64,000 nt of DNA from Aliidiomarina taiwanensis (lineage in GTDB: Bacteria; Pseudomonadota; Gammaproteobacteria; Enterobacterales; Alteromonadaceae). A program made the position numbers and the translations under genes. Of the stretch, positions 55,835-64,000 are shown in pieces (within the stretch, counting starts at the first letter, position 1; each line of letters opens with the position of its first letter). The notes below the pieces were generated by a model. It searched no databases and was not told where the DNA came from. It was given only the letters and a program-made list of their open reading frames with translations. The stretch spans positions 744,001 through 808,000 of the forward strand of contig NZ_PIPQ01000001.1 of assembly GCF_003987015.1 (NCBI RefSeq), written 5' to 3'.

Positions 55835-57733
55835 TCACTCACTCTTACCTGCCGAGCATTCGAGTGCGTTATACTCTTTTCTATTTAAAACCTTAGGTCG
55901 ATAAAAATGTGTTGGCCCCTCGTCAGTTTTCAACCACTGAATCATAGCCGACAATACTTCAACCTGGTTCGGGTAATCATCGTACCGCAACGCACTCCAA
56001 TAGCCTTGATCTCGAACAAAGCTATCGAAAAGCGTCATTTGAACATCATACCCAGCCCATTGTTTATCTCTATTAGATAAGTCTGAGCATACTTTAATCG
56101 TTACGCCTTGCAACGCGCCTGCTTGAGGGCAAGTAATAGTACAAACTCGAGCATCCAAGTCCATATGTAGGCTGCCATGTTCAAAGGTCAACTTCATCGA
56201 TCGAGTTTTAGTCGGCATATACTTACCCACACAAACCTGAATGGCACAATCGGCCCCCACTTTTGAGCGTAAAGACACATAAGTCGCACCAAAGTCGTTT
56301 AGCTTTCTTACTTTGCTATTTAGTTCATTCGGCAAGTTGTCGAGCAAGTACCAGTCGGCCTCAAGCTCACTTAAGTGCAAAGGTTGCTCCAACACATGGT
56401 TTAGCAGTGTGACCGGATGTATTAACGTTTCAAAAAACAGCCCGCCAGTTTCTTTCAGCAAACTCCATTCACGGCTGTCTTTACCTTCTAAAAAAACAAT
56501 ATCGGCACTTTTTAACTTACCTAGTTGTATGCGTAAATAAGCTAACGCATCAGCATCAACCGTACGCTGCTCAGAAGCGTTTGTTACTGTTATGTCTAAA
56601 AACCGTTGATACTGTGGGTTTAAACTAAAAAAATAATTCAGCGGCAAGGCTTTCTCTAGCCAATAATAGCTAAACAAAAAGCCATTTTGCATAAGTGAAT
56701 TGCCGTTTTTTTGAAACATAGCCAGTTCTGAAGCGGTAGCCGCCAACGGCTTTTCAATACCAAACACAATTCCTTCTTTCGCCAAAGCCGCCACGTAGCC
56801 AAGGTGGCTAGCCGTCGGCGTGGCCACAACGGCATACGAGGAGCGTTTTTTTATAAACTTAATCACTTCCTGTATTTTTTCAGCTGCGTTCAAGTTCGGT
56901 TTCACCTCTTCAAAGGTTACGCCGTCTTTTTTCAACTGCTGCAGAAAGTCACCTTCTATGCCATCACTAACAATGGCAATTTGACTCGGCAAATAGAGTT
57001 TATTCGCCAATAACGCAGGCAGCATGCGATATCTAACAACGTCGCCTGCACCTACAATGGTTATATTAGGTCGCCTACCAACGGGAATAGCCGGTATTAA
57101 GTTAATAATATTGGCAATAATTAGCGCCGTATAAATATAACCAAAGGTGCCTATGGCAAGTTGCTGTATGCCCGTTGTTTTATATTCGATAAAGTTTAAA
57201 TTCATCGCTATCGCCAACACTTCAGACACACTCACTCCTAAAATACTAGCCAAGAAAAATAACTGAGTGGCGAGCACAAAAGGCAAAGCAATAAAGTATT
57301 CAGCTTCATTAAAAATCGACAAGTGTTTTTCAATCAGTATCCGCAGCAGCATGTAGTAGAGAACCCACATCACCGACTCGAACAGTAACAACATAGAAAC
57401 ATAGCGCGCCCCAAGTTGAAGGTTCTGCAGAAACACTTCAGACATATTAGGTAGCACTAGCGTTATCGAAGGTAGGGAGTAAAAAGCCAGAGACAAGAAC
57501 AGAATCACCAGCAAGTATATTTCAGAATGCATGGCGTGAAAGTCGACCCGTTCTTTTTCATCATTACGAGCCGCTTGGGTTTTGCGAAAAATTAGTTTAA
57601 TCCACTGTAATGGTGAAAATATTCGAAGTACGAATACTAGCCAGTAAGTAACCGTGGCAAATATACTTCTATGCTTACCCCACGAGTAAGACTCGAAGTG
57701 TGGCTTGGTGCTAACTTTCGAAAATAGGCCCAT
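55835..57733 (-). CDS. Membrane-anchored Gfo/Idh/MocA-type oxidoreductase
   Basis: This 632-residue protein joins two parts. Residues 1-215 hold about five hydrophobic spans (near 25-50, 70-93, 107-134, 145-172 and 193-213). From about 220 comes a Rossmann domain (RRPNITIVGAGDVVRYRMLPAL), with VVATPTASHLGYVAAL and the GIEKPLA motif that carries the catalytic/nucleotide lysine of the Gfo/Idh/MocA family. A C-terminal beta-rich substrate domain follows (about 330-600). I know no standard family with this fusion, and soluble relatives are sugar or inositol dehydrogenases. It stands alone with no sugar-metabolism neighbours. The Shine-Dalgarno is weak. Confidence 0.75.
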   Translation of the reverse strand: MGLFSKVSTKPHFESYSWGKHRSIFATVTYWLVFVLRIFSPLQWIKLIFRKTQAARNDEKERVDFHAMHSEIYLLVILFLSLAFYSLPSITLVLPNMSEVFLQNLQLGARYVSMLLLFESVMWVLYYMLLRILIEKHLSIFNEAEYFIALPFVLATQLFFLASILGVSVSEVLAIAMNLNFIEYKTTGIQQLAIGTFGYIYTALIIANIINLIPAIPVGRRPNITIVGAGDVVRYRMLPALLANKLYLPSQIAIVSDGIEGDFLQQLKKDGVTFEEVKPNLNAAEKIQEVIKFIKKRSSYAVVATPTASHLGYVAALAKEGIVFGIEKPLAATASELAMFQKNGNSLMQNGFLFSYYWLEKALPLNYFFSLNPQYQRFLDITVTNASEQRTVDADALAYLRIQLGKLKSADIVFLEGKDSREWSLLKETGGLFFETLIHPVTLLNHVLEQPLHLSELEADWYLLDNLPNELNSKVRKLNDFGATYVSLRSKVGADCAIQVCVGKYMPTKTRSMKLTFEHGSLHMDLDARVCTITCPQAGALQGVTIKVCSDLSNRDKQWAGYDVQMTLFDSFVRDQGYWSALRYDDYPNQVEVLSAMIQWLKTDEGPTHFYRPKVLNRKEYNALECSAGKSE

Positions 57734-57884
57734 CGAATGTTTACTTTTTGTTTTTTAATAATACCCAAAGTGTATCAGCTTGATTCGTTCTCAGCATTAC
57801 TGAATATAGGTTAATGCCCAAACTAAGGATGTTGATAATTCAGCAATAATACAAATTGGTCATGCGCATTGTCTTGTTCAGCTT

Positions 57885-58286
57885 TTAACACTTAACGGCA
57901 AGTTCATTTAACGCTGCTAGTGCAGCACTTGCTTTACTGGCTTGAACAAACACATGGTCGTGATAGTAAGCAGCTATCACATTGGCACTAATGCCTTTTG
58001 AAGCGAGTTTCGTTGCTACGGCTGCTGTAAGCCCGACCGCTTCTAAACTAGAATGTACGGTTAACGTAATTTGGCTATACGTACTTTCAAATAGTAAACA
58101 TGCTTTTTCGGCCGCCGACTTTTCAAGCACCAAAGTAAGGCCTTCTGCTTCGTTAAAAGTAGCTACCGGGTTTAGCTCAACATATGCTTTCAAAGGCCCT
58201 GTAACTGTGCAAAACACAAACTCTGTGTCGTTCAATTCCGGGCGCATTAAGCGCAACAACTTGTCTAAATCTGTAATTCCTGACAT
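57885..58286 (-). CDS. ACT-domain protein
   Basis: This 133-residue protein is built of two ACT-like halves. The first has FVFCTVTGPLKAYVELNPVATFNEAEGLTLVLE. The second has YSQITLTVHSSLEAVGLTAAVATKLASKGISANVIAAYYHDHVFV, a canonical ligand-binding ACT segment. It probably senses an amino acid, and no catalytic domain is attached. It lies 42 bases downstream of the LysR gene on the same strand, so they may be cotranscribed. Confidence 0.82.
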   Translation of the reverse strand: MSGITDLDKLLRLMRPELNDTEFVFCTVTGPLKAYVELNPVATFNEAEGLTLVLEKSAAEKACLLFESTYSQITLTVHSSLEAVGLTAAVATKLASKGISANVIAAYYHDHVFVQASKASAALAALNELAVKC

Positions 58287-58328
58287 AAATAATTCATTAT
58301 ATGGTTAGCGCCCCAGTATAAAACGCCT

Positions 58329-59240
58329 TTAGCGGGCATTGGTTGTTTGTAAACGCTCAACTAAAAAGTCGACGGCCGCTTTTACTTTCGGTACGAAGTA
58401 GCGCTGCTTTTGGTACAACAAATAAACGGCCATAGTTGAACTTTGTGTAATGGCTACCTCATGCTCGAACTTTAGCTCTTGCAACTGGCCCAACTCTAAG
58501 TATGAAGCTAATGCCCATCGTGTTGACATTAAAATGCCCTCTCCTTCGCAGGCTTTTTTTGCAAGCCATGCACCGTTATTGGAAATGGCCACTGCAGGCC
58601 CAGAAACATCATGCCACTGGCCGTTTTTATTGCATAACCATGGCGTTGGCCCCGTTGGGGTTTTAAAATAAAGCCCGGCATGTTGCTTTAATGCCATCGC
58701 ATTTTCAGGCACGCCATGCGTTTCTAGGTAACGAGGAGAAGCAACAGGAATAAAGCTATTATCCATCAGTTTAATTGCTAACACCCGCTCATTGGGGGCG
58801 TAACCACCACGAATGGCAATATCTACATCATCGCGGCCAAGAGTCGAAAGCTCGTCACTTAAGCTCACGTCTAATACTATTTCAGGATATAACGCGCTAA
58901 ATTCGTCTAACAACGGCAGCAGTACAATATCGCCAAAGCTCACCATAGAACTAATACGCAAACGCCCCATTGGCGTTGTTTGGTAGCTACGCACGGTTTC
59001 TTCGCTTTGCTCGATTTGGTTCAATATGTGCTGCACGTCATTATAATAAATTTGCCCCACCTCCGTTAGTTTCACAATTCGAGTAGAGCGTTTTAACAAG
59101 GTCGCACCTAAGCTTTTTTCTAAGTCCGCCACGCGCCGCGACAACGACGAAGGCGACACATTAAAGGCCTTGCCCGCTTGGGTAAAACTGCCCGCTTCAA
59201 CCACTTTACTGAAATAGCGCATTGCCCGTAGTTGATCCAA
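58329..59240 (-). CDS. LysR-family transcriptional regulator
   Basis: This 303-residue regulator has an N-terminal HTH (MRYFSKVVEAGSFTQAGKAFNVSPSSLSRRVADLEKSLG) and a C-terminal periplasmic-binding-like effector domain (from about residue 90). The start codon is TTG at 59240 with AAGGGG 7 bases upstream, and MDQLRAMRYF is the common opening of this CrgA/AaeR-type subgroup. It is divergent from the MDR dehydrogenase gene, so it probably controls that gene and itself from the 160-base gap. Confidence 0.9.
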   Translation of the reverse strand: MDQLRAMRYFSKVVEAGSFTQAGKAFNVSPSSLSRRVADLEKSLGATLLKRSTRIVKLTEVGQIYYNDVQHILNQIEQSEETVRSYQTTPMGRLRISSMVSFGDIVLLPLLDEFSALYPEIVLDVSLSDELSTLGRDDVDIAIRGGYAPNERVLAIKLMDNSFIPVASPRYLETHGVPENAMALKQHAGLYFKTPTGPTPWLCNKNGQWHDVSGPAVAISNNGAWLAKKACEGEGILMSTRWALASYLELGQLQELKFEHEVAITQSSTMAVYLLYQKQRYFVPKVKAAVDFLVERLQTTNAR

Positions 59241-59400
59241 CTTGCTTCCCCTTCAATGAATACCAAGGCATTTTTGCTATATTGTTGCCTTTAAAGCAAT
59301 AGTGATTCGCATTTTCACCTATATATAAGCAAATTAAAACAAGTAATAATGCACTCAATCGAACTATTACAAGCCACGTAGAATTATTCAGGAGCCCCCT

Positions 59401-60528
59401 ATGACAAACACCAATATTCAACTTACCTCAACCATCAGCGCCGACAACAAACTAACCGTTGCCTTAAACAACGTTGCCATGCCACAGCCAGGGACCGAGG
59501 AAGTCGTTGTGCGCATAGAAGCCGCCCCCCTGAACCCTTCCGACTTAGCGATTATGTTTAGCGTTGCCGACATGAACACAGCAACACAGTCAGGTACGGC
59601 ACAGCAACCGGTCATTACCGCCGATGTGCCCGCCAAATTCATGCCTGCGGTTAAAACCCGCGTAGGAAAAGCGATGTCCGTGGGCAACGAAGGTGCAGGT
59701 GTTGTCGTTGCAGCAGGCAGTTCACCCGGGGCACAAGCCTTATTAGGTAAAACCGTTGCCGTGATTGGCGGCGGTACCTACCAGCAATATGTTTGCGTAC
59801 ATGTCCAAAGCTGTCTTGAACTGAATGAAGGCACAACAGCGAAAGAAGGCGCCTCGTCTTTCGTTAACCCGCTTACGGCCCTCGCTATGGTTGAAACCAT
59901 GCGCGCAGAAGGCCATAAAGCCATTATTCATGCGGCGGCTGCTTCCAGCTTAGGACAAATGCTGAACCGCATTTGCATCGCCGACGGTATTGACCTCGTC
60001 AACATAGTGCGCAAAGACGAGCAAGAAACGCTGCTGCGCAATATGGGCGCCAAGTATGTGGTGAACTCAAGCAAAGAGAGCTTCCGCAGCGACCTTATCG
60101 CAGCCATTGTTGAAACAGGCGCCACCATTGCCTTCGACCCAATCGGGGGCGGTACACTGACCAGCGACATCCTCAACTGCATGGAAGCGGCCATAACCCA
60201 CGACTCAACCGAATACAACGTGTACGGTTCAGGCACACTTAAACAAGTGTATATATATGGCGCACTCGATCGTGGCCCTATAACCTTGCATCGCAATTTT
60301 GGTTTTGCCTGGAATGTCAGCGGTTTCTTACTCTTTAACGCCTTGGGCAAACTCAGCCAAGAAACCGTCATGGCCATGCGCAAGCGAGTTGCAGCAGAGA
60401 TCACCACGACGTTTGCCAGTCACTACACCCACGAAGTATCGCTGGCAGGTGCCTTGCACATGGAATCGATTGCTGCCTATTCAAAGCAAGCCACTGGCGA
60501 AAAGTATTTAATTACACCGCAGGCATAA
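59401..60528 (+). CDS. MDR-superfamily NAD(P)-dependent dehydrogenase (zinc-less type)
   Basis: This 375-residue medium-chain dehydrogenase/reductase begins with a GroES-like domain (EEVVVRIEAAPLNPSDLAI, NEGAGVVVAAG). The Rossmann domain shows AIIHAAAASSLGQMLNRI in the place of the GxGxxG loop and an FDPIGGGTL segment. The catalytic Cys/His zinc ligands of alcohol dehydrogenases are not visible, so it likely reduces quinones or enoyl/enone substrates. It is divergent from a LysR regulator and precedes the MATE gene by 76 bases. Confidence 0.85.
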   Translation: MTNTNIQLTSTISADNKLTVALNNVAMPQPGTEEVVVRIEAAPLNPSDLAIMFSVADMNTATQSGTAQQPVITADVPAKFMPAVKTRVGKAMSVGNEGAGVVVAAGSSPGAQALLGKTVAVIGGGTYQQYVCVHVQSCLELNEGTTAKEGASSFVNPLTALAMVETMRAEGHKAIIHAAAASSLGQMLNRICIADGIDLVNIVRKDEQETLLRNMGAKYVVNSSKESFRSDLIAAIVETGATIAFDPIGGGTLTSDILNCMEAAITHDSTEYNVYGSGTLKQVYIYGALDRGPITLHRNFGFAWNVSGFLLFNALGKLSQETVMAMRKRVAAEITTTFASHYTHEVSLAGALHMESIAAYSKQATGEKYLITPQA

Positions 60529-60604
60529 ACAGCACTAAATGCTTCAATCTGCGCCCGGTCAACACAATGTGACCCGCAGTATAAGTGGAACAAGGACTTC
60601 TTAG

Positions 60605-61951
60605 GTGAAAAGCGACTTTACGCAAGGCTCAGTAGCGCGCAAGCTACTTAACTTCTCGTTGCCCATTTTATTTAGCAATCTATTGCAAGCCTCCTTGTTG
60701 CTTATTACTGGCTTGTGGGTTGGTAACTTGTTGGGCAGTGCGGCCTTTGCAGCGGTAACCGTGAGTACCAGCATTGTGGTGGTACTCCTCGCTTTTGTGA
60801 TGGGCGTGAACAATGCAACACTCACCGTGTTTGCCCAACTCAAAGGCGCTGGCAATCAAGCTGAAACCAGCTCCTATTTAAGCGCCTTTACGTTTTTGCT
60901 CACCAGCCTTTCACTTGCAATAGGGCTTTTGGGCTACCTGCTTGCCGGCCCCATGCTCGCCTTCATCAATACGCCCGCTTCCATTATGGACCAAGCAAAA
61001 GAGTACCTGCAGGTCATGTTTATCGGTACCCTATTTCTGACTGGGTATAACTTCATTGGCAGCTTGCTACGCGCCTTTGGCGACAGTAGAACCCCCATGT
61101 ATTTTGTTCTACTAGCCACCCTGCTCACAGCACTGTTAAACCCGCTGTTCATTGCTGGTTTGAACATGGGCGTGGCCGGTGCAGCTTGGGCTATGATTTT
61201 GTCTCAGGGGCTGGCTTTTCTTTACAGCCTCTTCTACCTTTCCGGCCGCTCAGGCGTAGGGCTGCCTGCGTTCAAAATACAACGTCCGAAAGCCATAGAA
61301 ATACGCACTATCTTAGAGCTTGGCGTACCCTCTGGCATTCAAATGATTGTGATTTATGCGGGCATGACGGTCATTCTTTCCCTAGTCAATAGCTTTGGTG
61401 AGGACGTTGTGGCTGGCTTTGGTGCAGCGCAGCGTTTAGACAATATTATTTTATTGCCCGCCATCGCCCTCGGCGCAGCTGTTAACGCCATGGCCGCCCA
61501 AAATATTGGTGCCAACCAGTGGGCTCGCATTACCGACATAGCAAAAATAGGCATTGGCTATAACGTCGCCGTTATGGGTGCCTTTGCAGCCACTCTATTT
61601 ATTTGCGCCGAGCCTTTAGTCAAGCTCTTTATCAGCGACCAGGGCAGCGTCGACTTTGGCGTGTCCTACCTACGCACCATCGCCTTGTTCTACCCTTTTA
61701 TCGGCTTAAACTTTATCTTAAACGGCATTGTTCGCGGCGCCGGCGCCATGTTCCAAATTCTCGCCTTGAATATTATCTCGTTGTGGTTGCTGCGCGTGCC
61801 CCTCGCCTACTGGATAACGTCTCTATACCACGAACGAGGCATCGCCCTTGGCATCGGCATCAGTTTTCTGATCAGTAGCCTATTTTCCATCGCCTATTAC
61901 CGCTGGGGTGGTTGGCGGAGCAAGCGGTTGTTTACAAGGCAACGCCAGTAA
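60605..61951 (+). CDS. MATE-family multidrug efflux transporter
   Basis: This 448-residue protein has 12 membrane spans in two homologous halves, the MATE (DinF/NorM-type) layout. ILFSNLLQASLLLITGLWVGNLLG and GVNNATLTVFAQLKGAG are present in the first half. LGVPSGIQMIVIYAGMTVILSLVNSFGEDVVAGFGAAQRLDN begins the second half. It probably exports cationic drugs in exchange for Na+ or H+. The start codon is GTG with AGGA 8 bases upstream. It may be transcribed with the MDR gene, 76 bases upstream. Confidence 0.92.
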   Translation: MKSDFTQGSVARKLLNFSLPILFSNLLQASLLLITGLWVGNLLGSAAFAAVTVSTSIVVVLLAFVMGVNNATLTVFAQLKGAGNQAETSSYLSAFTFLLTSLSLAIGLLGYLLAGPMLAFINTPASIMDQAKEYLQVMFIGTLFLTGYNFIGSLLRAFGDSRTPMYFVLLATLLTALLNPLFIAGLNMGVAGAAWAMILSQGLAFLYSLFYLSGRSGVGLPAFKIQRPKAIEIRTILELGVPSGIQMIVIYAGMTVILSLVNSFGEDVVAGFGAAQRLDNIILLPAIALGAAVNAMAAQNIGANQWARITDIAKIGIGYNVAVMGAFAATLFICAEPLVKLFISDQGSVDFGVSYLRTIALFYPFIGLNFILNGIVRGAGAMFQILALNIISLWLLRVPLAYWITSLYHERGIALGIGISFLISSLFSIAYYRWGGWRSKRLFTRQRQ

Positions 61952-62069
61952 CAAGTCATTCACACAGCTGCAATCCGTACAAATTAACGCCAAACAGTTC
62001 ACTTCTAACAAAAAACGCTTGCAACCCCCGTCTGAAATGCCTAGTATAGCCACCGCTTACCTAAGCAGT

Positions 62070-62146
62070 GCGTCCTTAGCTCAGTTGGTTAGAGCACCAC
62101 CTTGACATGGTGGGGGTCGGTAGTTCGAATCTACTAGGACGCACCA
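62070..62146 (+). tRNA. tRNA-Val (anticodon GAC), CCA encoded
   Basis: A full cloverleaf is visible: acceptor GCGTCCT (62070-62076) pairs with AGGACGC (62136-62142). It has a D-arm AGCTCAGTTGGTTAGAGC, and an anticodon stem CCACC/GGTGG around the loop TTGACAT with GAC at 62104-62106. A T-arm with GTTCGAATC follows, and CCA is encoded at 62144-62146. It closely resembles the E. coli valine tRNA (GAC). Confidence 0.97.
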
Positions 62147-62197
62147 TTTCTTTTCTATTTCCTTAAAACGTACCTATACGCTCTTCGCCCTTGCTGT

Positions 62198-62422
62198 TCA
62201 GCATTTTGCAGTAGCGATTTCGTTTTCACCTACATCTTTTTTGAGCACCAACACAACCAAGTATATCACTCCGAAAAGTGGAATGAGCGACAAGACACCA
62301 CCTAGCAGACCTGTCAGAACAGGCGTTTGAGACTTGCGGCGACCTATGTAATAGCAAACTACGCCCATAACAAGGGCAAATACAAAAATCACTTGCCCAG
62401 CTACCGTCATATTAATATCCAA
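62198..62422 (-). CDS. Small two-helix membrane protein
   Basis: This roughly 74-residue protein has two hydrophobic helices (AGQVIFVFALVMGVVCYYIG and GLLGGVLSLIPLFGVIYLVVLVL) joined by a basic loop (RRKSQTP). The likely start is TTG 62422 with AGGAG 7 bases upstream. ATG 62410 (MTVAGQ) is the alternative but lacks a well-placed site. I recognise no family; it resembles generic small integral membrane proteins. It lies 50 bases downstream of tRNA-Val in the opposite direction. Confidence 0.6.
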   Translation of the reverse strand: MDINMTVAGQVIFVFALVMGVVCYYIGRRKSQTPVLTGLLGGVLSLIPLFGVIYLVVLVLKKDVGENEIATAKC

Positions 62423-62483
62423 AATAACGCTCCTAGTATTTATAACGCCAACCATATGGGTGGCGCACCCACAGTGGTGAGCT

Positions 62484-62679
62484 TTATTCGCTCTTATGTA
62501 TGTTTTTTTGCTTCAACTTTTTCGGCATAAAAGCGTAAATCACTGACGTAATTAAAAACACATAAATGCCATGAAATAAGAAGCCCACACCCTCGAGTGC
62601 GTCTGGCTTGCACTCATTATTTAAAACAGCGCAATAAAATAATGAGAACTGGCAGCCCAACAGCTAAAATTGTTGTCAT
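62484..62679 (-). pseudogene. Short membrane-protein gene with an apparent frameshift
   Basis: From ATG 62679 (AAGGA 7 bases upstream) the frame reads MTTILAVG and soon stops. A one-base shift near 62660 opens a frame of about 58 residues with GCQFSLFYCAVLNNE, KPDALEGVGFLFHGIYVFLI and a basic end (FMPKKLKQKN), stopping at 62484. The joined product would be a two-helix small membrane protein. Alternatively TTG 62660 is the true start, but it has no Shine-Dalgarno. It is unrecognised as a family. Confidence 0.45.
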
Positions 62680-62927
62680 CACCTTGTCCTTGTTTAGGTA
62701 AGTAATTTTTATAACAAAATCATCCTTAATGAAGGACGATTTGCGCATTTATGTTAACAGCATGTATCATGCGATACTATTGGGGCTATGAGCAAAAGGC
62801 AAATAGATAGTAGCTAGCTGCATGAATAAGCGCCACTGCCATGAAGCATGATGACGAAAGCTAACTCCGCTATTTTGGCTGACGGAAATGGAGGCCGGAG
62901 CTTACGGCAGTCCAAAACATTGCCTTT
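62680..62927. other. Non-coding region between the small membrane gene and the toxin gene
   Basis: About 250 bases lack a convincing gene. There is a short dyad (TCATCCTT...AAGGACGA, about 62724-62742). A longer imperfect inverted repeat pairs CTAACTCCG (62861-62869) with CGGAGCTTA (62896-62904) and may act as a terminator, a regulatory element or a decayed recombination site. Confidence 0.4.
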
Positions 62928-63218
62928 TTATAAACTTTTCTCGTTTTCTTTATTATGCCAAACTCTCAAAACATAAACGGTGCCCTCGGTAATTAAATAC
63001 CGCACGGTGTAATCACCAACATATAAATCTCGGATTTTATCTGGATCAGGAGCTTTAATTACAGGCAAGCCAATGTGCGGAAATTGCTTTAGCTTGAAGC
63101 CTCCCTCTTGAAGATCAATAGCGATTCTTCGAGCGGCGTAAGGATTTTTAACTTCGACAAACTCAACAACTCGCTCAAGGTCTTCGAGCGATTTTGCGGA
63201 ATACTTAACCTCTATCAT
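62928..63218 (-). CDS. RelE/ParE-family toxin
   Basis: This 96-residue protein has the fold pattern of RelE/ParE toxins: MIEVKYSAKSLEDLERVVEF, a helical segment AARRIAIDLQEGGFKLKQFPHIG and the C-terminal strand motif IRDLYVGDYTVRYLITEGTVYVLRVWHNKE. ParE members poison gyrase, and RelE members cut mRNA. Sequence alone cannot decide, though the closing RVWHNKE style is ParE-like. It overlaps the upstream antitoxin gene by 4 bases, ensuring coupled translation. Confidence 0.9.
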   Translation of the reverse strand: MIEVKYSAKSLEDLERVVEFVEVKNPYAARRIAIDLQEGGFKLKQFPHIGLPVIKAPDPDKIRDLYVGDYTVRYLITEGTVYVLRVWHNKENEKSL

Positions 63219-63478
63219 TTCGGTGGCTCTTTGCGTTCACCAGTGCCCCAGCTGTTTAACCAAGCATTCACATCCGCTTCAGCAACCGATTTGCCTGACT
63301 TAATAGACTCTAGAGCCTCCAATGTGTCGGACCACCTAGAGTCCTCTAGCGACTGCCTAGCCAAAAACTCCTTAATAGCTTGATTTATAATGTAGTTTTT
63401 ACTTCTATCTAGCTTTCTGGCTAAAGACTCAAGTGGTTTATCAATGTCTTCTGCTAGTCGGATACTTGTTATACTCAT
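63215..63478 (-). CDS. Ribbon-helix-helix (CopG/RHH) antitoxin
   Basis: This 87-residue protein begins with a ribbon-helix-helix DNA-binding domain (TSIRLAEDIDKPLESLARKLDRSKNYIINQAIKEFL). A C-terminal toxin-binding segment follows (about 50-87). It would neutralise the RelE/ParE toxin whose gene it overlaps and repress their shared promoter, upstream of 63478. The antitoxin-first order is the usual one for ParD/RelB-type modules. Confidence 0.9.
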   Translation of the reverse strand: MSITSIRLAEDIDKPLESLARKLDRSKNYIINQAIKEFLARQSLEDSRWSDTLEALESIKSGKSVAEADVNAWLNSWGTGERKEPPK

Positions 63479-63740
63479 CTAGACACACCTCCGTATTCAT
63501 TTGTATTACATCTTAGTACACACTGAGACTCAGGGCTAGAGTAGTTCATCACATTGTATTCCTAGCCATGAATGATGTATCAACTGTACAAACCACCTGC
63601 AGAGCAAATCGCCATCGGCTAACTCTCCCCTGTTGAACAAACTTACATTTCCTTTACTAGCAGTTTTTTGAACTCTTTCAGACTTTTGGTTGCCGTATAA
63701 GAAGGCCAGGTAATTTTTACCTTTATAGAAGGAATATATA

Positions 63741-64000
63741 ATGTTCTCGTGTGCAAACTCTGTGTCTAATCCATTACCAACTAAATTCCGCACTGCCACT
63801 GCTGCCCTGCTTCTGGCTGGTACGCTTGGCTTTGCCACTGCGCCTGCTATGGCGGCGGTTCCTGCGGGGCCGCATATTACAATCACTGGCTCGGGTGAAG
63901 TACAAGCCAAGCCCGACGCAGCGGTGCTTTCCTTGCAGTTGCGGGCGGAAGAGCCCACCAGTTTGGCGGCGAAGCAGAGTGTCGACGCCCGGGTAAATGA
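63741..64000 (+). CDS. SIMPL-domain (DUF541, YggE-like) protein, 5' part only
   Basis: The gene starts at ATG 63741 with AAGGA 7 bases upstream and runs off the right edge, giving 86 visible residues. A signal peptide (about 1-38, TAALLLAGTLGFATAPAMA) is followed by ITITGSGEVQAKPDAAVLSLQL, the opening motif of SIMPL/YggE periplasmic proteins. These are linked to oxidative-stress tolerance. An open frame on the opposite strand across this region is its shadow. Confidence 0.85.
   Translation, partial: MFSCANSVSNPLPTKFRTATAALLLAGTLGFATAPAMAAVPAGPHITITGSGEVQAKPDAAVLSLQLRAEEPTSLAAKQSVDARVN

Noticed and set aside
62861..62904. Possible integron attC site next to the toxin-antitoxin genes
   Set aside because: The inverted repeat is imperfect and the flanks do not match the GTTRRRY/RYYYAAC core sites. 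There is no integrase and no second copy.
63536..63958. 140-codon minus-strand frame near the right edge
   Set aside because: Its N-terminal half is antisense to the SIMPL-domain gene that has a signal peptide and a good Shine-Dalgarno. The remaining part has no recognisable motif.

Overview
The window reads as chromosomal DNA of a marine-type gammaproteobacterium, most likely in or near the Alteromonadales (Idiomarina/Alteromonas-like). The reasons are a monomeric NADP-isocitrate dehydrogenase, DUF3010 and DUF6868 small proteins, an E. coli-like tRNA-Val, enterobacterial-type IscR, SlyD, Rnk and RluF, and moderate GC. I cannot fix the genus without a database search. Nearly all of it is densely packed coding DNA. 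I see no phage, insertion sequence or CRISPR array.

Layout. 1-12 kb: the tail of an unknown gene, slyD, an RND efflux pair (adaptor and pump), sppA, a fungal-type cytosine deaminase homologue, monomeric icd and a secreted S9 peptidase. 12-15 kb: a three-gene minus-strand operon of a Tat-type sulfide:quinone oxidoreductase homologue, a small membrane protein and a porin, with a 16-bp palindrome in its promoter region. 15-23.5 kb: an Fe-S assembly region with iscR, sufE, a SulP transporter and the operon sufB-C-D-S-A-T. Both the iscR and sufB promoters carry type 1 IscR-like boxes over the -35, and iscR also has a Fur-like palindrome. 23.5-36 kb: DUF3010, a CASTOR/POLLUX-type channel, a cold-shock protein, an acyl-CoA synthetase, an AIG2-like protein, rnk, an unknown membrane protein, a Fur-box-controlled FecA-like receptor, rluF, a metallophosphatase/WYL-regulator pair and DUF6868.

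36-50 kb: a complete E. coli-type (type II) cellulose divergon. bcsR-Q-A-B-Z-C runs on the minus strand and bcsE-F-G on the plus strand. Together they encode a c-di-GMP-activated synthase and export machine, a lipoprotein-type endoglucanase and the phosphoethanolamine transferase BcsG, which predicts phosphoethanolamine-cellulose. 50-62 kb: a ZIP transporter, a SpoU methyltransferase, DUF945, cyanase (cynS) with a hairpin that could hide its ribosome-binding site, DUF488, HdeD, DUF2164, a LysE exporter, a short decayed second cynS fragment, an unusual membrane-anchored Gfo/Idh/MocA oxidoreductase, an ACT protein, a LysR/MDR-dehydrogenase divergent pair and a MATE transporter.

62-64 kb: tRNA-Val(GAC), small membrane ORFs (one apparently frameshifted), a RelE/ParE-RHH toxin-antitoxin pair and the start of a SIMPL-domain (YggE-like) gene cut by the window edge. 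This end has looser gene packing and looks like the most accessory part of the window.

The strongest items for follow-up are the membrane-Gfo/Idh/MocA fusion protein, the SD-sequestering dyad in front of cynS with the nearby cynS remnant, the SQR-porin operon with its palindrome, and the parallel IscR boxes (plus Fur) wiring the Suf system.
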